Assembly (NCBI GenBank): GCA_934693215.1
Contig: CAKUVB010000104.1
Span: 1-6,385 of the forward strand
Source: an uncultured Candidatus Melainabacteria bacterium
GTDB lineage: Bacteria; Cyanobacteriota; Vampirovibrionia; Gastranaerophilales; Gastranaerophilaceae
Length of the DNA: 6,385 bases
Direction: 5' to 3'
The position numbers and the translations under genes are program-made. A model generated the notes under the pieces. The model was not told where the DNA came from. It made no database searches and saw nothing but the letters and a program-made list of their open reading frames with translations. Numbering within the stretch: the first letter of the stretch is position 1; the number at the start of each line of letters is the position of its first letter. Positions 1 to 6,385 of this stretch are shown piece after piece.

Positions 1-237
1 ACCTGTTTTACAAATATTTTTACAAGCACCACAAAAAGTACATTTACCCATATCTATAGTCAACGGATTTAGTTTTAAAGCTCCGGTCGGACAAACCTCT
101 AAACATTGTTTACACTCATCGCACTTATTGTTACACAATACAGGCAACCCCCTAAACTGTTTTCTCATAGGTGCGTTAGGGATATCTTTTATAAATTGTT
201 GTCCTTGATAAATTCTAGATTTTAATGTATCAAACAT
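1..237 (-). CDS. hyfH: HyfH/NuoI-like 2x[4Fe-4S] ferredoxin subunit, 3' end cut by window edge
   Basis: Electron-transfer subunit of the complex, expected to pass electrons through two [4Fe-4S] clusters on the cytoplasmic arm. I translated 79 residues from the ATG at 237-235; no stop is reached before the left edge, so the C-terminus is missing. Two cluster motifs are visible: C39xxC42xxC45xxxC49-Pro and C66xxC69xxC72xxxC76. The second lacks the usual proline after its last cysteine (Lys77). An additional cysteine, C35, lies just before the first motif. The N-terminal stretch ending in FRGLPVL (28-34) resembles the FRG-P segment common in HyfH/NuoI-type subunits. The start is supported by AAGGA at 252-248, which overlaps the TAA stop of the upstream large-subunit gene and suggests translational coupling. 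The 2x[4Fe-4S] assignment is certain from the motifs; the HyfH label rests on gene order and could equally be written NuoI-like or EhrS-type ferredoxin. Confidence 0.88.
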   Translation of the reverse strand, partial: MFDTLKSRIYQGQQFIKDIPNAPMRKQFRGLPVLCNNKCDECKQCLEVCPTGALKLNPLTIDMGKCTFCGACKNICKTG

Positions 238-247
238 AATATATTAT

Positions 248-252
248 TCCTT
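248..252 (-). promoter_or_regulatory. Ribosome binding site of hyfH overlapping hyfG stop
   Basis: AAGGA at 252-248 shares bases with the hyfG TAA stop codon (253-251) and sits 10 bases before the hyfH ATG (237-235). It fixes the hyfH start and shows the two genes are in one message. Confidence 0.65.
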
Positions 253-1720
253 ATAAATCATTTCCTGAATATGATAAACTAAAACTCTTATTACAAAGAG
301 GGAAATCTGAAATTCCGTTATTTCTTACGGCTAGAGCCAAACCGTACCAATTATTGAAAGATGGGTCTTTTATCTTATATCTTGAAAGTTGACCCTCGCC
401 ATCTGTCATTGCAACATGGACAACTTCTCCTCTCCAGCCTTCTACAATAGAAACAACAAATGAATCTTTCGCCATTTCATTGTTTTGACCTGATACAATC
501 ACTGGTTCATCTTTATATTGTTTTAGTTCGTTCAAATACTTGCGAATCATTGAGATTGATTCTTTCACTTCTTTATATCTTAATTTGAATCTTGAATTTA
601 CATCACCAACACCTTTGAATTGTTTTCTTTCAATCTTCAAACCTTTTATCCACTTGTCAGGAAAATCAAACCTTGAATCCAATTCAACACCTGAAGCTTT
701 AGCCGGCATTCCAACAAGTCCAATTTCTTTTGCTCTTTCTAAACTAACTGTACCTGTTTTTTCTAATCTTGACATAACAGAAGAATTCTTCATCATTGTT
801 GTTGTCATTCTATCAACATCTTTTGCAACTTTATCAAGTGTTTTTAATGTCAATTCTATTTCATCATCTGAGATATCAAAATTAACACCACCAACATTTA
901 TTAACCCACGTCCAAAACGGCTTCCTGACCATTCTAGCATTGTATTAATAACCAATGTTCTTGTAACTCCAAATACTGCAGCACCCATAGCATAAGCTAT
1001 ATCACCTGCAATACCTCCCATATCTCCGATTTGGATTGCAGCTCTTTCCATTTCCAAAGCAGCTTTTCTTATTAACTGTGCCTTATTAGAAATTTTGATT
1101 CCTCTCAAGCTTTCCATAACTTGTGAGTACGCAGTATTATAAGCTATTACACTATCACCACAAATAGATTCTGCCAATTGGTTAGAAGGGCGTTTTAACA
1201 TCATATCCTCAACCCCTCTATGTTGATATCCCAACATAATTTCTAAGTGATATACAGTTTCACCATTACACATAAATCTAAAATGCCCTGGTTCTATAAC
1301 TCCCGCATGGATAGGTCCTACTGCCACTTGGTGAACTTCCTCACCTTGCATTTCAAAGAATGGATACTTATCCTGATTGTTTCGCACAGGTTTTAACCAA
1401 GGGTGATGCAAAGGTTCAATACCAAACTGTTCCCAAAATTCTCTTTCAAAAATATGAAAAGCAGGGATATCTTGCGTAATGGATTCATAAGATTTTTCAT
1501 CAGCAGAAAACAAAGCCGATGAAACATATAAATCACCTTCCTTATCGTCAGCCAAAATTACAAACAATTTTGTTGAACCGTTTCCCCAATCTTTACCGAA
1601 GAAACCTATTGGTCGTTTTGCCAATTCCACTATTTCTTTTCTTAAATCAGAAATAGAAAGAGTTGGTATATCTAATAAATTTATTTTCTCATTATTTTTT
1701 GTTTTTACCCAATTTGTCAT
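251..1720 (-). CDS. hyfG: HyfG/HycE-like large subunit (NuoC-NuoD fusion), Ehr type lacking most Ni-Fe ligands
   Basis: A 489-residue soluble subunit expected at the membrane-arm junction. Residues ~1-115 are a NuoC/30-kDa-like domain ending in REFWEQFGIEPLHHPWLK (93-110). Residues ~130-489 are a NuoD/49-kDa-like domain, with GPIHAGVIEPGHF (135-147), LGYQHRGVE (163-171) and MPAKASGVELDSR (338-350), all hallmarks of group 4 hydrogenase large subunits. The metal-binding motifs are degenerate: the N-terminal CxxC reads C187-G-D-S190, and the C-terminal DPCxxC reads D452-P-S454-F-N-N457. Only one of the four Ni-Fe ligand cysteines remains, so this is probably an Ehr subunit and not a working hydrogenase. 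The chain continues 32 residues past N457 to a conserved-looking SFSLSYSGNDL end, so no maturation cleavage is implied. It is slightly shorter than E. coli HycE/HyfG (about 570). The start has AAGGG at 1734-1730, 9 bases before the ATG and 17 bases after the preceding gene's stop. The redox substrate is unknown. Confidence 0.92.
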   Translation of the reverse strand: MTNWVKTKNNEKINLLDIPTLSISDLRKEIVELAKRPIGFFGKDWGNGSTKLFVILADDKEGDLYVSSALFSADEKSYESITQDIPAFHIFEREFWEQFGIEPLHHPWLKPVRNNQDKYPFFEMQGEEVHQVAVGPIHAGVIEPGHFRFMCNGETVYHLEIMLGYQHRGVEDMMLKRPSNQLAESICGDSVIAYNTAYSQVMESLRGIKISNKAQLIRKAALEMERAAIQIGDMGGIAGDIAYAMGAAVFGVTRTLVINTMLEWSGSRFGRGLINVGGVNFDISDDEIELTLKTLDKVAKDVDRMTTTMMKNSSVMSRLEKTGTVSLERAKEIGLVGMPAKASGVELDSRFDFPDKWIKGLKIERKQFKGVGDVNSRFKLRYKEVKESISMIRKYLNELKQYKDEPVIVSGQNNEMAKDSFVVSIVEGWRGEVVHVAMTDGEGQLSRYKIKDPSFNNWYGLALAVRNNGISDFPLCNKSFSLSYSGNDL

Positions 1721-1737
1721 ATTATATTACCCTTGTC

Positions 1738-3177
1738 CTAGAATCCTGCAATCGTACAACTAATTATATCGTTCAAGAATGGTGGGATATAAACACCCAA
1801 AACAAATACTATCAACAACATAATAAATTGCGGTATGTACATAAATGCAGAAACTATATGTTTATTTTGTTCTATTAATTTTGCTTTTTCTTCACCAAGA
1901 TTTCCAAACGCCATTTTGATAACAACTTTGCCTATTCCATAAAGTACAATAGTTAATAGAATTACAAACAAAGCACATAACAAATAATGTCCTTGAAGAA
2001 TCATAGTCTTAATCATTATAAATTCACTTATGAACAAAACAGAAGTTGGAAATGCACATATAGCAAGGAATGAAAGCACCCACAACCAACCTGTTGTACC
2101 ATCAGCTTTTGTAATTCCACTCACAGATTTTATTCTTTTTGTACCATAAGTTTCTAATATATTACCTGAAGTCAAGAAGAATGAAGCTTTTGCCAACGAA
2201 TGACCTATCAAATGAAGAATTACCGCATAATAAGCGGCACCACCAAGAGCAGTACCTATCGCTAATATACCCATATTCTCAATTGAAGAATATGCCAACA
2301 TTCTTTTATAATTTTTTATATGATATATAAATACTGTAGTAACAAACAATGATAAAAAGCCCATTACCAAAAGCATTACTCTTGCATAATCTAAACAATC
2401 TGCTAAAGTCATTATTTTAACAACTCTCACAATTACCATAAAAGCTGAATTTAAAAGTGTAGCTGATAACAACGCAGATATTGGAGATGGTGCTTCAGAG
2501 TGTGCATCTGGCAACCAAAAATGAATCGGTGCTAAGCCCATTTTTGCACCAAAACCAAATAACATAAACACAAATGCAATCTTCAACCAATTAGCATCAA
2601 ATGTTTGTGCATATTTATATAGCTGAGCATAATTCAAAGTATTAACTGAGCCTGTAGATATGTTTAATAGGATAATTCCGACAAACGCCAACGCAATACC
2701 TATTGAACATATAAACACATACTTCCAAGCTGCCTCTATTGAATGTTTTGTTTTATTGAAATAAATCAAATAAGCACTTGATAATGTTGTTGCTTCCACT
2801 AACACCCAAGCAATACCCAAATCTGTACTAAGAATCGTTCCTGTCATTGATAAAACAAAAACCAATATCATAAACGAGTAATTTCTGATTCTTCTATCAG
2901 GAAACTCAAAAGTTTTTACATAACCTGTATTATATATAGCTACCATTAAAAAGACCAATGATAAAACTATTAAGAATATCAAGTTTGTATTATCAACTGC
3001 AAAATAAGGAATACCACCTTCTCTACCGATATTGAGTGCTAATAATGTTGTTATAACAGCATGAACAACTGCATAAGCATTCACCATAAAAGTTGAAAAA
3101 CACCTATTTTTTATAACTAACATTAATAAACAAGCAACTATTGGAAATAATAAAATCGTATTAATCATTGTATTCAT
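1738..3177 (-). CDS. hyfF: HyfF-like antiporter subunit (proton-conducting membrane transporter, NuoL/M/N family)
   Basis: Very hydrophobic 479-residue protein of the Mrp/NuoL-M-N family, expected to move H+ or Na+ across the cytoplasmic membrane. About 13-14 membrane segments are visible. Family markers are in order: a glutamate in a membrane helix (E128, in WVLVEATTLSS), K152, K212 followed by the signature PIHFWLPDAHSEAPSPISA (217-235), KRMLAYSSIENMG (291-303), H322 and H326, SEF (384-386), and K417/K421 in the late helix. This set of buried charges is what ion translocation needs, so the pump half looks intact. It ends without the long C-terminal lateral helix of NuoL. Among E. coli Hyf subunits the position (after hyfE, before hyfG) fits HyfF, which is about 526 residues, so this one is somewhat shorter. 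The 5' end overlaps hyfE. The first ATG (3177) has its AAAGGA only 2 bases away, so the third-codon-later ATG at 3168 (476 residues) may be the true start. Confidence 0.92.
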   Translation of the reverse strand: MNTMINTILLFPIVACLLMLVIKNRCFSTFMVNAYAVVHAVITTLLALNIGREGGIPYFAVDNTNLIFLIVLSLVFLMVAIYNTGYVKTFEFPDRRIRNYSFMILVFVLSMTGTILSTDLGIAWVLVEATTLSSAYLIYFNKTKHSIEAAWKYVFICSIGIALAFVGIILLNISTGSVNTLNYAQLYKYAQTFDANWLKIAFVFMLFGFGAKMGLAPIHFWLPDAHSEAPSPISALLSATLLNSAFMVIVRVVKIMTLADCLDYARVMLLVMGFLSLFVTTVFIYHIKNYKRMLAYSSIENMGILAIGTALGGAAYYAVILHLIGHSLAKASFFLTSGNILETYGTKRIKSVSGITKADGTTGWLWVLSFLAICAFPTSVLFISEFIMIKTMILQGHYLLCALFVILLTIVLYGIGKVVIKMAFGNLGEEKAKLIEQNKHIVSAFMYIPQFIMLLIVFVLGVYIPPFLNDIISCTIAGF

Positions 3178-3811
3178 AATCCTTTAAATCTGATAAATTA
3201 GAAACTTCTAAATCTTTAAATTCTTTATTAATTACATTTACAAACAAACCTAGAATATAAACTGCAATAAACACATCAAGAAGTACCCCAAGATTTACTA
3301 ACATAGGCATCTCTTTTGCTGCAGATAATGACAATAGAAATATACCGTTTTCCATTGTTATAAACTCTATTACGTTTGATATAATTTTATGTTTGATTGT
3401 TATTAACCACAAACTTATAATAATCGTTGCAACTGATACTGCAAAGAACATTGGAGATATTAATTTCATTGATGTAACAAAATATTCTGAAAGCAAGAAT
3501 CCTACAATTAATATCAAGCTTGCGATAAACAAACAATAAAAATGAGGAATATTTGCCGCAACATCACGATTTGAATGTGTTTTATTCAAAACCTTATACA
3601 AAAATGCAGGTATTACTATTGATTTAACTATCAAAGTTTCTATAGTTAAGAATGCAAAATTCAAAATATTTATATGCTGCATACCGCAACAACATATCAA
3701 AAATAGTAATACACCTTGAACTACTAAAAGTCTTATATGTGCAATTATTCTACTTGTTGCAGCAAGGTACAACATTGTAAGTCCAAAAAGTATTAAAAAC
3801 CCGTTTACCAT
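3161..3811 (-). CDS. hyfE: HyfE-like small membrane subunit (NuoK-related)
   Basis: 216-residue integral membrane protein, the same length as E. coli HyfE. About seven hydrophobic segments are visible, at roughly 3-20, 27-45, 50-73, 91-109, 119-138, 151-166 and 170-193. The second half resembles NuoK, with membrane glutamates at E149 and E154 (in VIEFITMENGIFLLSLS) and D179 in a later helix. E58 and K63 in TIETLIVK form another buried charge pair typical of HyfE proteins. NuoK-type subunits help form the charged axis linking the redox arm to the antiporters, which I infer as the role here. The C-terminal tail (197-216) is acidic and soluble. Unusual point: three consecutive cysteines, C40-C42, at the end of the second hydrophobic segment. 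The start ATG lies 6 bases after the hyfC stop; the ribosome binding site GGGGG (3826-3822) sits inside the last two glycine codons of hyfC, implying coupling. The gene's 3' end overlaps hyfF. Confidence 0.9.
   Translation of the reverse strand: MVNGFLILFGLTMLYLAATSRIIAHIRLLVVQGVLLFLICCCGMQHINILNFAFLTIETLIVKSIVIPAFLYKVLNKTHSNRDVAANIPHFYCLFIASLILIVGFLLSEYFVTSMKLISPMFFAVSVATIIISLWLITIKHKIISNVIEFITMENGIFLLSLSAAKEMPMLVNLGVLLDVFIAVYILGLFVNVINKEFKDLEVSNLSDLKDYEYND
3180..3185 (-). promoter_or_regulatory. Ribosome binding site that questions the hyfF start
   Basis: AAAGGA reads on the minus strand at 3185-3180, inside the end of hyfE. It is 2 bases from the first possible hyfF ATG (3177-3175), too close for normal initiation, and 11 bases from the next in-frame ATG (3168-3166), which is slightly long but workable. 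The second ATG is therefore the better supported start, reducing the hyfE/hyfF overlap from 17 to 8 bases. Known Shine-Dalgarno spacing preference is used here; the choice is an inference. Confidence 0.55.
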
Positions 3812-3817
3812 TATATA

Positions 3818-4735
3818 TTAACCCCCAAACATTCTCGCAATAATAAGAGATAACACAACCAAACTTATTGAACTCATAATAAAAATAAATTCAAAAACGT
3901 GTGACATTCTTATTCTTGCCATTCCGGACTCTACAGTACCGATAATGATTGAAATTATAAACATTATTAACAAATACAATAAAACTGCCAACCAACCTTC
4001 AACTGTTGATGGAATAATCATATTTGCTATCAAAGATGATAACAAAAGTAACTTGATAGAATTTGCCCAACTAAACAATGCTAAATCACTACCTGAATTA
4101 TCTAAAATCATAACTTCGTGAATCATTGTTAATTCCAAGTGAGTAGCAGGGTCATCAACTGGAACTCTAGAAGCCTCTGTTAACATCATTATAAATAATA
4201 CAACTATTGAAAATATTATTATCAATACACCATAACTTCCCGCTGATGAAATTATGTTACTCAAAGCACCAAAAGTATAATTACCAGTTAATGCCATAAT
4301 TGATGCTATAACCATAAAAAACGCAGGTTCTACAATTGTAGAAAAACAAGCTTCTCGAGAAGCTCCCATACCTTCAAAACTACTTCCTGTATCCATCGCA
4401 GAAATCAATGATGCGAATTTTCCTAAAGCTAAAGTATAAGCAAAGACAATCAACCCAGCCGGAATATTTATCAAAGCTGAACCTGATGCCAATGGAACAA
4501 ACAATCCAGCAAACAATACTGTTGAAAATGTAATAATTGGTGCTATTCTAAACACTACTGATGTAGTTTTGCTTATTACAAAATCCTTTTTCATCAACCT
4601 TATAAAATCATATAATGGTTGGAATACAGAAGGTCCTTTTTTCCCTGCCCAAAAAGTTTTGGTTTTCTTTATTATCCCCATCATTAAAAATGGTACAAAT
4701 AATAATATTATAAAGTTTAATAATTTCATTAACAT
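3818..4735 (-). CDS. hyfC: HyfC/HycD-like membrane anchor subunit (NuoH family)
   Basis: 305-residue NuoH/ND1-family subunit (E. coli HyfC is about 315) that anchors the peripheral redox arm to the membrane arm. About eight membrane helices are visible. Conserved cytoplasmic loops are present: GKKGPSVFQPLYDFIRLMKK (31-50), EGMGASREACF (121-131), and TEASRVPVDDPATHLELTM (186-204) followed by IHE (205-207). These acidic and arginine-rich loops match those of group 4 hydrogenase HyfC/HycD proteins better than those of respiratory NuoH, since the DPATHLELTMIHE stretch is a HyfC signature. ATG at 4735 is preferred over the downstream Met3 because AGGA at 4748-4745 is 9 bases upstream. The gene starts 6 bases after the hyfB stop, and its own stop is 6 bases before hyfE. 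In E. coli Hyf operons hyfD would lie between hyfC and hyfE; it is absent here. Confidence 0.93.
   Translation of the reverse strand: MLMKLLNFIILLFVPFLMMGIIKKTKTFWAGKKGPSVFQPLYDFIRLMKKDFVISKTTSVVFRIAPIITFSTVLFAGLFVPLASGSALINIPAGLIVFAYTLALGKFASLISAMDTGSSFEGMGASREACFSTIVEPAFFMVIASIMALTGNYTFGALSNIISSAGSYGVLIIIFSIVVLFIMMLTEASRVPVDDPATHLELTMIHEVMILDNSGSDLALFSWANSIKLLLLSSLIANMIIPSTVEGWLAVLLYLLIMFIISIIIGTVESGMARIRMSHVFEFIFIMSSISLVVLSLIIARMFGG
3822..3826 (-). promoter_or_regulatory. Ribosome binding site of hyfE inside the hyfC 3' end
   Basis: The minus strand reads GGGGG at 3826-3822, followed by TTAA, with the hyfE ATG 10 bases further on. The same bases encode the last two glycines of HyfC. It is weaker than the AAGGA-type sites of neighbouring genes, so hyfE translation probably depends on ribosomes finishing hyfC. 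Confidence 0.45.
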
Positions 4736-4741
4736 TTCTAA

Positions 4742-6385
4742 CTATCCTATAAATAAACTTCCAATTATAACTAACAATAAAAATATTAATCCATATTTTA
4801 TATAAGACTGAATATTTCCACTTTGTAAAGATTCAAATTTTGATAAGAACCATTCGTCACCTTTTAACAACGGATTGATTACATAAGCCTCCTCAATATC
4901 ATCTATATGCAAACTAAAATGAGCTGAGCGAGGGAATAATTTTCTAGGTTTTTCAATATCAAAAACCTTTTTAAATAATGGTTTTAACATAGTCAAGAAT
5001 GGGCCAGCATAAGAAGATGCTGTATATTGAATATGATTATTTGGATTATCATATCCACAACCCCATGTTTCAGATAAAACAACCTTACTATTTGTAAGTT
5101 TTAATTTTAACATTATCATCAACGCGATAAATACCAACAATCCTAAAACATACCAAGCTATAGTTTGCATTATTGCCAAAGGCTCAGTTGCGACTTGAAC
5201 GGGATTACCTAAAATTACACTTACAGGTTTTAATATAAAACTAAATACATATTGAGGACAAAGTCCGATTGCAAACATTAATATCGCAATACAAGACATT
5301 GGAGCTATCATAGAACATTCTACATCTTCTTTTACCTGAGTAGCTTTTTCTGAACGTGGCAAGCCAAGAAATACAATCGAAAATACTTTTGAAAAACAAA
5401 GTATCGCCATTGTTCCTACCAAACCTAACCCTGCTATAGTAAATAACAACGTAATCATAGAGAAGAAGTCGTGTACAGCTAAACCTTTAAACATTCCAAA
5501 GTAAATCACAAATTCACTTACGAATCCGTTTAATGGTGGTAATGCACATATTGCAACTGATGCAACTAAAAATAAAATAGCAGTTTTTGGCATTGATTTA
5601 ATCAAACCACCTAATGACTCAATATCTCTTGTATGAGTTTTTGTATAAACACTACCGGCACTCATAAATAATAATTCTTTAAACAAGGAGTGATTTAGGA
5701 TATGCAACAAACCACCAGCAAAGCCTAAAACTGCTACTACTGGATTTGCAAATGCCAATCCTAACATTCCAACCCCAATACCGATACCGATTATACCGAT
5801 ATTTTCGATTGAAGAATAAGCCAATAATCTTTTTACATCGTTTTGAGAAACGGCATATAACACTCCATACAAAGCCGTTATCAAAGCTATTATTAATACC
5901 ATATAAGCAATAACTTTTGATGGTAATGCTATTAAAGACAACATTCTTAAAATACCGTATATACCTGTTTTTATCATTACGCCTGACATCAACGCACTAA
6001 CATGACTAGGTGCTGCAGGGTGTCCATCTGGCAACCAATTATGAAACGGCACAAAACCGGCTTTTGTTCCAAAACCGACAAACGCAAGAATAAAAGCTAA
6101 ATTTGCGAAAGGTACATTCTCTTGTAATATTGGTGCAAAAGATGCAAAATCAAGACTTCCGGATTGAATTGACATTAGTGCAAAAGCTAATATTATAAAC
6201 AACACAGAAACATGCATAAATACTAAATATTTTATGCCAGCTTTTACAACTTCTTTTTTCTCATTTTCAAATATTACAAGGAAGAACGAACTTATTGACA
6301 TCAATTCCCAACAAACTAAAAACATCAAAGCATTTTGACAAGTTACAACTGCTAACATCGAAGCTATCAACATTGACAAAAATAC
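4742..6385 (-). CDS. hyfB: HyfB-like antiporter subunit with C-terminal extension, 5' end cut by window edge
   Basis: Ion-translocating membrane subunit of the NuoL/M/N (MnhD) family. The frame is open to the right edge, so the true start lies outside. The TTG at 6379 is not a start: the codons before it are sense, and the protein begins mid-domain. 547 residues are visible; numbering here runs from the edge. E. coli HyfB is about 670, so roughly 110-130 residues are missing. Markers: VCWELMSISSFF (24-35, with glutamate E27), K52, K108, then PFHNWLPDGHPAAPSHVSA (113-131), K139, KRLLAYSSIENIG (185-197), H228 and H232, SEF (290-292) and K333. These are the buried charges used for ion translocation. 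After the antiporter domain there is an extra region (~430-525) with ETWGCGYDNPNNHIQYTASS (439-458), a motif typical of HyfB/HycC C-terminal parts, then a last membrane helix (~530-546). Stop TAG is 6 bases before hyfC. Confidence 0.92.
   Translation of the reverse strand, partial: VFLSMLIASMLAVVTCQNALMFLVCWELMSISSFFLVIFENEKKEVVKAGIKYLVFMHVSVLFIILAFALMSIQSGSLDFASFAPILQENVPFANLAFILAFVGFGTKAGFVPFHNWLPDGHPAAPSHVSALMSGVMIKTGIYGILRMLSLIALPSKVIAYMVLIIALITALYGVLYAVSQNDVKRLLAYSSIENIGIIGIGIGVGMLGLAFANPVVAVLGFAGGLLHILNHSLFKELLFMSAGSVYTKTHTRDIESLGGLIKSMPKTAILFLVASVAICALPPLNGFVSEFVIYFGMFKGLAVHDFFSMITLLFTIAGLGLVGTMAILCFSKVFSIVFLGLPRSEKATQVKEDVECSMIAPMSCIAILMFAIGLCPQYVFSFILKPVSVILGNPVQVATEPLAIMQTIAWYVLGLLVFIALMIMLKLKLTNSKVVLSETWGCGYDNPNNHIQYTASSYAGPFLTMLKPLFKKVFDIEKPRKLFPRSAHFSLHIDDIEEAYVINPLLKGDEWFLSKFESLQSGNIQSYIKYGLIFLLLVIIGSLFIG

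Noticed and set aside
540..995. Plus-strand open frame of 151 residues
   Set aside because: Lies wholly antisense within the large-subunit gene, has no recognisable domain and is explained by the minus-strand coding bias.
4569..4805. Plus-strand open frame of 78 residues, with similar small frames at 1663-1878 and 2139-2330
   Set aside because: Antisense to strongly conserved membrane-protein genes, low-complexity Asn/Ile-rich or Tyr-rich, with no family resemblance.
6374..6379. Start of the HyfB-like gene at TTG 6379 or ATG 6373
   Set aside because: The frame continues open to the right edge, and the protein begins in the middle of the conserved antiporter domain, so the gene is cut by the window.
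251..6385. Genuine hydrogenase-4 or formate hydrogenlyase
   Set aside because: Subunit order and motifs fit that superfamily, but the large subunit lacks three of four Ni-Fe cysteines, and no formate dehydrogenase gene is in view.
251..6385. Respiratory complex I (nuo) operon
   Set aside because: HyfE- and HyfB-type proteins, the HyfC-type DPATHLELTM loop and the gene order are of the group 4 hydrogenase kind; no nuoA, J, K or N arrangement is present.
1738..6385. Mrp-type multisubunit Na+/H+ antiporter operon
   Set aside because: MrpA/D-like subunits are present, but the NuoH-like, NuoCD-like and ferredoxin genes show that it is a redox complex.
1..6385. Stop-codon recoding (TGA as Trp or Sec)
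   Set aside because: All five complete genes end in TAA or TAG at family-appropriate lengths, tryptophans use TGG where checked, and no frame is broken by TGA, so the standard code suffices.
1..6385. Promoter, terminator, riboswitch, RNA gene, CRISPR or insertion element
   Set aside because: The longest gap between genes is 17 bases and coding covers almost everything; no repeat array, inverted-repeat pair or hairpin plus T-run was seen outside genes.

Overview
The window is one uninterrupted stretch of a minus-strand operon encoding a membrane-bound oxidoreductase of the complex I / group 4 [NiFe]-hydrogenase superfamily. In transcription order (right to left) it holds a HyfB-like antiporter subunit (5' end beyond the right edge), a HyfC/NuoH-like membrane anchor, a HyfE-like small membrane protein, a HyfF-like second antiporter subunit, a HyfG/HycE-like protein (NuoC-like plus NuoD-like domains in one chain), and the start of a HyfH-like 2x[4Fe-4S] ferredoxin that runs off the left edge. 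Gaps between genes are about 20 bases or less, or the genes overlap. No room remains for another gene, promoter or terminator, so the window is the interior of a single transcription unit.

The key reading concerns the large subunit. It has the overall fold markers of a group 4 hydrogenase large subunit, but three of the four cysteines that bind the Ni-Fe centre are replaced (C-G-D-S instead of CxxC near the middle, DPSFNN instead of DPCxxC near the C-terminus). This matches the 'energy-converting hydrogenase-related' (Ehr) complexes, known mainly from comparative genomics. They keep the ion-pumping arm and the FeS arm but are not expected to make or use H2, and their redox partners are unknown. 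The charged residues expected for proton or sodium translocation are present in both antiporter-like subunits. The inference is an ion-translocating machine coupled to an unidentified electron transfer, with electrons passing along the HyfH clusters (and presumably a HyfI/NuoB-like protein beyond the left edge) to the HyfG interface.

Organism: the DNA is AT-rich (roughly one third GC by eye), bacterial in gene style (AAGGA-type ribosome binding sites, ATG starts, TAA/TAG stops, standard code), and the complex suggests an anaerobe or facultative anaerobe. The sequence alone does not let me name a phylum. Low-GC bacteria from anaerobic or gut habitats would fit. No mobile element, RNA gene, CRISPR array or repeat array is seen.
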